NCBI RefSeq assembly: GCF_020921035.1
Contig: NC_063152.1
Coordinates: 4,445,001 to 4,509,000, forward strand
Source of the DNA: Rhodamnia argentea
Lineage: Eukaryota; Streptophyta; Magnoliopsida; Myrtales; Myrtaceae
Reading direction: 5' to 3'
Length of the DNA stretch: 64,000 nt
In this document: positions 56,876 to 64,000 of the stretch, piece after piece
How positions within the stretch are numbered: the stretch's first letter is position 1
How the letters are laid out: the number at the start of each line of letters is the position of its first letter
Notes under the pieces: generated by a model
What the model saw: only the letters and a program-made list of their open reading frames with translations
Databases searched by the model: none
Told to the model about the DNA's origin: nothing
Position numbers and translations under genes: made by a program

Positions 56876-57349
56876 TTTATTGTATATCTCTATGTGCGTC
56901 GATCTGTGATAATGAAGAATACCAGAACATTCTTATAGACTTTAGTAATTATCATCAACTAGAGATATGTGCAATCAAAAGAGATATATGTATAATCTTG
57001 AGTGATATAGAGAATCAAAGAAAATATCTCAGTTATCTCTAAGAAGAAGTGAACTGGAGTTTGAATAAAAGACCCTGAAATAACACACGGTGGATTGCCT
57101 AAGTAGTTCTGTGTGTTGAAGAGAGAATCAACTAATGTGTACAGACTATGCCACAATAGGTTGACGCGGCTGCGGTGCAGGCTACGCGACAGCGGAAGAG
57201 GCCGACGTGGCTACGTATAGGTGACAACAAAAGATATTGACATGGCTATGGTGTTGGGACAACAAAACCGACTAACGTGGCTACGTGGCACCTTAGTCAT
57301 GTGTATTACAAATAGAACAATATATCACGACTTTGGTTGATAGTGACAT

Positions 57350-58445
57350 GTCCGACTTATTGTAGTGCCACCTAAGATAAAAATACAACCGCTGGTGCTC
57401 TTGCTATTGTCCATATTACCACTAAGATTTGTATCGATAAAGTCTTGTAAAGTGACATTGTCTTTCATAAAACAAAGTGTCATACCTGAAATGTTTCTTA
57501 GGTATCTTGATAGCCCATTTTATAGCTTCCCAATGCTTCATTCCTAGATTGATCATGTATCTGTTCACAACTTCCACTGTATGAACTATGTTTGGTCTAG
57601 TGCAGACTATAGTATACATTAAACTAACATCAGCTGACATATAAGGTATCTTAGCCATGTATCCCACTCTTCATCTGTCTTTGGTGACTACTCCTTCAAG
57701 AGCTTGAAGTGACTTCTCCAAGGATTGCGCTGTGTATATTGAACTCTAATCTATCCAGCACTTTTTCGATGTACTTTTCTTGAGACAACTTTATAACTCC
57801 TTCTAATCTATCTAGCATGATCCTTATCCCTAGAATCCAATTTGTTGCTCTCAAGTCCTTCAATCATACACATGCTTGATCTTGCAACGAGCATATCATC
57901 CACACATAGCGGCAAAATATGATGGCAGCAATTAGATTTCTTAAAGTAACAACAATGGTCCATTTCAAATCTAGTGAACTCGTTACCACACATAAAAGAG
58001 TATAATTTCTTATACCACCATCTACAAGCCTATTTCAAATCATACAGACTTTTTATTTAGCTTGCAAACGTAGTTTTGTTTCCCGAGAACCTGAAAACTT
58101 TCTGGATATACCATGTAAATATCATGATCTAAGTCACCAAGAAGGAGCGTAGTCTTCACGTCTAATTGCTCTAGATGTAAATTCTCAGTAACAACAATAC
58201 TCAACACTAGCCTAATAGTAGTCAACTCTACAAATAGAGAGAAAATATCTGTGTAATCAATTCCTTTCTTTTACAGAAAGCCTTCTTTGTACATCTTGCT
58301 GCCATCATCAGTTCTTCTCTGATCTTATACACCCACTTGTTCTGCAATGCCTACTTCCCTAAATGCTACTTGAGACATTACCCAAGTTATGTTCTTCTCG
58401 AATGAATCCAACTCATCCTGCATTGTTATTTATGTGAACTGCACA
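57350..58445 (-). pseudogene. Ty1-copia retrotransposon pol fragment (reverse transcriptase / RNase H start)
   Basis: On the minus strand, broken frames in order show KNITWVM, ALQNKWVYKI, LHLEQLDVKTTLL, PESFQVLGKQNYVCKL, LPLCVDDMLVA (the YVDD-type reverse transcriptase motif, Cys for Tyr) and SLMYTIVCTRPNI. These are standard blocks of plant copia-type reverse transcriptase. Frames are interrupted by frameshifts and stops, so the copy is inactive. No LTRs were identified around it. Confidence 0.88.
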
Positions 58446-58559
58446 AACAAACAACAGTTAGTAACATTGGCTACTATAACATCATGGCCTACGTACGCAA
58501 AAGCCTTTTTAGAAGGATACGCTGAAAATTTTAACCTATCGCAAGCAAGCTTTTAATGA

Positions 58560-59010
58560 TTTACTAATAACTCCAGTTTATAACTTCCTTCGTCAAAGAA
58601 AACTACGTATATATTGTCAAAGAGTATGATCGCGAAACATCTGCACATTAAATATTTGTACAAAACCCTTGAAAGTTTGGTCCAAGAAAAAATTCCTTAC
58701 AGCGGACGCCGGTGCATGCAAAACGACGACAAAGAAAACAAAATAATGATGAATTAAGGGAACGAAGGTACCGTCATGGAAAGGAAATGCACAAACAAAC
58801 AAGAGTAAATAATAAACTAATAGTAACAAATAGGGACAGGCTTAATAGAAAATTAAAAGAGAAATTTAATCCTAAGATAAGTAGACTTTGTCAATATTGT
58901 CTTGTAATGGAGCTAAAGCTGATGTCCTTTTCATGGTTTTTTTTAATATGATTTGCTTGAGATGACTGCATGCATGAACTGGTTTCCGTTCATCTTTAAT
59001 GTTACGACCG
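58560..59010 (+). repeat. Unidentified repeat, copy 2 of 3, nested in the copia fragment
   Basis: It matches 56346-56875 (landmarks GAGTATGATCGCGAAACAT, GTGCATGCAAAACGACG, ATGGAGCTAAAGCTGATGTCC). It sits between the integrase and reverse transcriptase parts of the decayed copia element and so is probably a later insertion. Confidence 0.7.
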
Positions 59011-59225
59011 GCATAAACTAGCAGACCACAAATTGTCATATACTGTCACCCAATTGATGTGAAAAAATTCCACATATTTTCATATTTTGGATTTACCTAT
59101 ACAACCATAGAATTGATCGCAAGTGTAGTGATTTACTTCACGAGCGAGGTCAAACGCATTATGAATGTTTTATCATGTTCTTAAAGTGGGTTCATATGTA
59201 GGCGGTTTTTCTTTGTGGTTCTTGA

Positions 59226-59462
59226 TCAGTCTACAACAACAGTTTCAGAATTCTTAGCCAGAACATTCTCAGAAACTTCCTCCAATTCAATCTCTCTAAT
59301 CGGCTTTGTTTGTTTCCTCACACTAGATTCTACCACATATCTGTCCTTGGACAATATGCTTTTCATTGAGCCTAACATCATCAACTTCTGTAATTTTCCT
59401 AATCCGTTCATCCGAAAGCCTACTGCCAAAATAATTAGAACCATATCCAATAAAGAAAAAGA
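59226..59462 (-). pseudogene. Ty1-copia integrase C-terminal fragment
   Basis: On the minus strand, GYGSNYFGSRLSDE and then RKITEVDDVRLNEKHI match the conserved integrase C-terminal block of plant copia elements (usual form G-Y-G-x5-G-Y-R-x-W-D with a following SRDVVFNE). It lies upstream of the reverse transcriptase fragment in the correct order for one decayed element. Confidence 0.7.
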
Positions 59463-59574
59463 TTACATTTTATAGCCTTCGCATCAAGTCTGTCTTCAGT
59501 TTCAAAATTTCTGTGCAGATATGAAACACAACAAGAAACTTTCAGATGCGATATGAGCTGGAAGTGGCAGAATC

Positions 59575-59865
59575 AGATGCGTAATGCACAAACAAACAAG
59601 AGTTAACTATAAACTAATAGCAACAAGCAAAACTAGAGTGAATATCAAATTAAAAGATCTGCTGGGCCTGAGAAAAGTTGATTTTCTTAAAATGGAGTTA
59701 TAGAGTGGAGCCAAAGCTGACGTCCTTTTAACGTTCTTATGTTATGCTAGAGAGAATTGCATGCATGGACTGGTTTCCGCTCATCTTCAGCATTGCAACT
59801 GGCCTCAACAAGACGACAAGAGCTGTCATGTACTGTCACCCAACCAATGGAAATTTCCCATGTTT
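59575..59865 (+). repeat. Unidentified repeat, copy 3 of 3 (partial)
   Basis: It shares AAACTAATAGCAACAA, GCTGACGTCC and GGTTTCCGCTCATCTTCAGC with the other two copies. The first part of the repeat unit is missing. Confidence 0.65.
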
Positions 59866-60805
59866 TGGTTTTATTAACGTCTTAATCCATATGCATGGCA
59901 AAATCAATCACCCGCTTATGAAATTAACATCTAACGTCCCGCAAAGATTGCGTGAAAAGTTTGGATATCCACTCTTGTCTTCTGTCACGGTAGCAATAAT
60001 AAATTGTGCACCAGAGGGATCTCTCTCTCTCGCTCGATGCCTTAAGAGAAAAGAAAAATAATTAAGTGACTATCTTTGATCCACGGACAGGCTCTTTTGA
60101 GTTATAAAAAAAATGTAAACTATTGTGGGGTCCCTTTTTTCATGGACTATATGGTCACAATATGCTATTATTCTTACAGTGGTCCAAAGGTTATTATGCT
60201 AGCAAAGCCCGAAAGAAAAAACTTATGGGTATTTGTGTCACAAAATGTGACGGAAAAACTTTATGTCTTGGTTCCAAGACCATCCAACTTCTAACCAAAC
60301 AGAGCAGTAGCAGCAAAATAAAATCGGCGAAGAGCATGCAAGTAAATGACCTTTGTTAGCCTGACCAAAAAAAAAAGAGATTTGTTAGAAATTTTTTTTT
60401 TTGGGCAGCCATTAATAGCACAATTACCTTATGTTTGCCAAACAAGGACTTGCTATATATGAGATATCTTATGATAGTCCATTATAGTTATGGGGACAAT
60501 CATCCAAAAAGTCATAAACATATTATACAGCTATCAATTCAGCTATAAATTTTCAATTTTGCCAAAATTTCATTCTAAATCTTTTGACGATTTGCTAATA
60601 TTGGCTAGAAATCAATGGTTTAATCAATGTCGGCCGGCCTATATGGCTGACCGGCGATTGACCAGCGTTGACATGGAAATTTTTGCAATTTTTGCATATA
60701 GAGAGAGAGACTTAAATAAGGGGTCCAATTAAAGCCAATCGCATGTTGGGTTTGATGAATTCACAAGCTTGATTTGCATTTGACCACACCACTGCATAGC
60801 GAGTA
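59866..60805. other. Intergenic sequence without recognisable gene
   Basis: AT-rich; short frames at 60076-60359 lack motifs. Nothing further was found. Confidence 0.4.
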
Positions 60806-61497
60806 GAATTACCAAAAAAAAAAAAAAATCAAACCCTATTGTAGTTGTATAAATTCAGTTATTCCTTTTTTTTTTTTGTTCAATTCAATCATAAACATTT
60901 TGCATTTGTGTCAATTCAGTCAATTCGGCCAATTTTTACGAAAATTGATGACATGTTGCTGTCGACCCTAACTCTGCAATATTCTAATAATATCTTTGTC
61001 CATTTTTTTAAAATTTTTACTTATATATATTTTTCTTTTTTTTCTTCCCTGTCTTCTTCTTCCTCCCTGTGACTGACAAGAGACAAGGGTGGGCAACTTG
61101 CCAGCCTTAGGCGAAGCTCACCCTCACCGGCCATTAGCAAGGGCGAGCCTCGCCGGCTCCCGGGAGGGCAAACTTCGCCCGAGGCCGGCGAATCAACGGC
61201 CCTCGACTGCGGTCGATCACCGGACCTCGGTCACCACTTGGAGGAAGAAGAAGATAGGGAAAAAAAGAAAAAGACATAAAAAAAATTGAAAAAAATAAAA
61301 TATTATTTAAATTTGCCATGTCAATACCGGCAACGTCACGTTCATGATTTCTAGTCAAAATTGATCGGATGATTAAAAAAGGTTTAGGACTGAATTGACC
61401 CAAATACAAAAGTTTAGGATTGAATTGATTAAAAAATATAATTTGTAATTGAATTGACACAATTTCAATAAATTTAAGATTTTTTTGATAATTTTCC
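60806..61497. mobile_element. AT-arm/GC-core terminal inverted repeat element (copy)
   Basis: The left arm GAATTACCAAAAAA with CCTATTGTAGTTGTATAAAT is mirrored at the right by TTGACACAATTTCAATAAAT and TTTTTTGATAATTTTCC. The GC-rich core at about 61085-61240 contains GGCGAGCCTCGCCGGC-like phrases. Same family as 40997-41535 and 44011-44677. No transposase. Confidence 0.7.
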
Positions 61498-62734
61498 TAT
61501 GCATTCCAGCACATCACGATGATTACATTCCACTATCATTTGGTTCAACACGTTGTTGGTACCGTGTAATTATCTCTTTTGACGCATATTATGTCGCTGA
61601 ACTAACGTGATCATCGTGGCCGTCGGACCTCAATGAGATCCACATGATTAATGAACGTGATCACTCTAAACCACACAGATCGAGTCTGCGGACGACCGCC
61701 TTCGTCTCGGAGTGCTTCTGAAAAGCCCTCTCATGTTCATGCGCAGCAGCAAACACGCTCTGAATTCCCACGAACCGCTGATATGAGCTCGTCCATTCTG
61801 GTCCGATGACAGCAACAAGATCGGCTCTCAACAAGGACGAATGCTTTTTTTTTAGGGGTAATCTTCTGCAGGTGGTACGAAAATGGACGGTTTTCCTGAA
61901 GCATTCCTCTGACATAAGTAGGCATGAAAACGAGCTCTGTCCTGTGAACTGGTGGACCAAATCATCTCCAGCATCATTCACATGTTCTTGTCTGATTCTT
62001 CCCAAGGAAGAAAACGCAGAGGAGAAAAGAGGTTCCAATGGTTGAAGATCATGAAACACATTGTCTCCTTTTGGCACCAGAGAGAATAGAATCAGCTAGC
62101 TTGAAGGAGAAAGAAGAAGCTATCAGAACTTTTTCCTTCTCTTTTTTTTTGTGTACTGGTAATGAAGAATCCGAAACTCTTCAAAGAGTCAAGACTGGAA
62201 TGAAGGTCAATTATGTCATTCGAAGTGAACTAAGCATCCAAACAAACTTGCCCAGTGGCGAAATTACAACATACACAGTAAACTCGAGTACAACACGACG
62301 CGTTACAGAACAGTCTCTTGAGAGCTCATAGAAGAACCAGGGGCAACATACTTTTCGCTGTCTGAGACAACCTAAGTAGATGAGGAGGAGCAAAATGAGA
62401 GATATGAACAGACAAATGAAGAAGAAAATTCCTTACATTCAAGGTTTTGAGTATAATGAACCAAACAAGAACTAAAATCCGGCACCAAGAAAAGCACAGG
62501 ATAAATAAATTCGTATCGTTTCTTCCTTTTCCAACCTTTGTCCCACTTTCTTCCTTGTCATTCTCTTCATCTTAACACAACCCAAATGTGATTCAACCAC
62601 AGGTATAACCAACCTGAACAAATGCCTCAACTTCCAAAATTTACACACTAAGAAAACAAGAACAGACTAAAAAGAAACCAAGAGCAGAGTAAAATGAACA
62701 GTTTTTGTCTAGACCGTAAAGATTAGTTAGCCTC
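61498..62734. other. Intergenic sequence, possibly including the 3' untranslated region of the BAP31-like gene
   Basis: The part nearest 62734 follows the BAP31-like stop codon on the minus strand. A 138-codon minus-strand frame at 61661-62077 is open but has no motif I recognise; it might be a terminal exon of an unrecognised gene or chance. Confidence 0.4.
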
Positions 62735-63117
62735 TCAGGTGTTCTTCTTGCTCCCCGAACGCGACAATCTCCGATCCAGCGATTGTAGCTGGCTCCGCAA
62801 GTTTTGGTTTTCCTCGAGCAGACGGTCGTATTCGAGAAGGAACCCTTCTGATTGTTTCCTCAGAGCGACCGAGTTGGCTTCCGCGGCATGCACGTCCTTG
62901 GTCCTCCTCTCTAGATCCGATTCCAGCAGCTTGACTTTCTCTCTCAAGGTTCTTGTTTCCTCCTCCAAGTTTTTTAGCTCCTCTGAGTTCCCATTTTTCC
63001 CGTCTTCAAAGGCTCGGGTCTGCTTCTTCACAGTCTCCATGCTCTTCCTTCGTAATCGGAGCTCTCTCATGTAGTGATGCAGTCTGTCTATCATCAAAGC
63101 AAGGAACAAGGTGGCTC
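62735..63117 (-). CDS. BAP31-like ER membrane protein, last exon (gene incomplete in window)
   Basis: The exon starts at an AG acceptor at 63118-63119 (minus strand, GCAG) in phase 1 and encodes the C-terminal ~126 residues. It opens with the end of the third membrane segment (LFLALMIDRLHHYMRELR). A long coiled coil follows (about residues 35-115 of the exon product), with the family's SEGFLLEYDRLLEENQNLR block. It ends in GSKKNT, whose KKxx is a dilysine ER-retrieval signal. Plant BAP31-like proteins are about 220 residues, with the membrane part in an upstream exon. That exon is not seen up to 64000, so it lies outside the window and the intron is longer than 880 bp. The family acts in ER quality control and export of membrane proteins; roles in plants are less defined. 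Confidence 0.93.
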
Positions 63118-64000
63118 CTGCAAAAATAAACCACCCATTGAAACACAAGTTCTGCAACGAAAGGCCAATGCACAACACGAGATATGAGTGAGAAATAATG
63201 GCCCAGATGAATCACTTTCATGACAAGCAGTACACCAGCAACGAGTTGCAGGGACAATATTGAAAGGGACAGTGTGGTAACTCAGAAGAAGCCTATATAT
63301 GATTTAATCATGTTGTAGATTTATCCACAACTACGATTACACAGAACTAGTAGAGAGACATAAACACGCAGAATATGAGGTACCCTACAGAGCGATTCAA
63401 ATTGTCAGACATTTACTTTTCTACATTAGCACAGACGCAGACTTTGTCTCTGCTAATCCTCATCCTCCTAAGGAGAATATTACTACCAAAATGACATAAT
63501 TAAAAGATGACTCTACAGCTTCAAGGTTCATACTGTAAAACTAACAAGGCATAATCAACTGATTACCAGGTACTACTAGCACAATAATATCGAATTCCTC
63601 CATGACTAACATGGAATTATTTCGATTATATGCTGCTAGAATTGTTGTTCAAGGTTTCCCACCATCATGTCCGAAAATTGAAAACAGAGATGCTGCATTG
63701 GACTTTGCGGCGAGGAATTCGATTGGGCACTGTTTTTCTTTTTTCTAAGGAAAAAATTTGTAGTCCTGCGAAAGCAATCACATCCTTGCTAAAAGTGGCT
63801 GAATCGATACGATGCAGCCTAAGAATATTCCAAACAGAAGTATGTCGTGATAAAAATTAAGACAACCCACAGAGACGGACAGTAAGGGAAGGGCTCATGG
63901 AGATGCACAGGCAATATAGTGTGATCAAAGGTCCACAACTTTTCCATCAATCCACCAAAACCATCAAATCCAGTTCACTCAAAACAGAATAAGGTGTAGT
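63118..64000 (-). other. Intron of the BAP31-like gene, up to the window edge
   Basis: No upstream exon of the BAP31-like gene (expected to encode the first membrane segments) was found on the minus strand here. The small open frames present have no known motifs. Confidence 0.6.

Noticed and set aside
61661..62077. 138-codon minus-strand frame
   Set aside because: No motif I recognise; it could be an exon of an unknown gene, but nothing else supports that.

Overview
This is a stretch of plant nuclear genome, most likely from a woody eudicot. The evidence is multi-exon genes with GT-AG (and some GC-AG) introns, plant-specific families (WRKY, SLAC/SLAH, MAPKKK17/18-type, SDN nuclease) and an AT-rich background packed with plant transposons. 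The species cannot be named from sequence alone. Only about 10-12% of the window is real coding sequence.

Layout. (1) 1-3.7 kb: a six-exon group IIb WRKY gene of the WRKY6/31/42 clade, with G-box, C-box and W-box motifs upstream. (2) 4.76-10.73 kb: a complete but non-autonomous CACTA DNA transposon with matching termini, 3-bp target duplications and long subterminal repeat arrays. It carries broken fragments of two unrelated host genes, a DNAJC25/DnaJ50-type chaperone and an oligopeptide transporter. (3) 10.7-21 kb: a repeat desert containing two diverged copies of a ~3 kb unit and, between them, a truncated duplicate of the nearby SDN gene. (4) 22.0-28.5 kb, minus strand: a twelve-exon small RNA degrading nuclease (DEDDh 3'-5' exonuclease), with two introns best explained by GC donors. 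(5) 28.5-38 kb: Harbinger-like MITEs and a second pair of long duplicated repeats. (6) 38.4-39.8 kb: an intronless MAPKKK17/18-like kinase behind four G-boxes. (7) 39.8-47.5 kb: a SINE-like sequence, a fold-back MITE, and several copies of an AT-rich terminal inverted repeat element with a GC-rich core. (8) 47.7-55.2 kb: two tandem SLAH1/SLAH4-type anion channel genes of identical inferred length (384 aa), separated by a degenerate GC-rich minisatellite. (9) 56-61.5 kb: a decayed Ty1-copia pol fragment, three copies of an unidentified repeat and another AT/GC-core element. (10) 62.7 kb to the end, minus strand: the last exon of a BAP31-like ER membrane protein whose first exon lies outside the window.

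Functional connection is modest. The WRKY factor, the probably ABA-responsive MAPKKK and the S-type anion channel subunits belong to families used in stress, phosphate or ion signalling, but nothing here shows that they act together. The most interesting material is the gene-capturing CACTA element, whose pre-insertion site can be inferred from sibling repeats in the same window. Also notable are the inverted partial SDN duplicate, the paired GC-AG introns of SDN, the strong base-composition split between the two SLAH paralogues, and several hairpin-forming sequences. I did not find an entirely new gene system.
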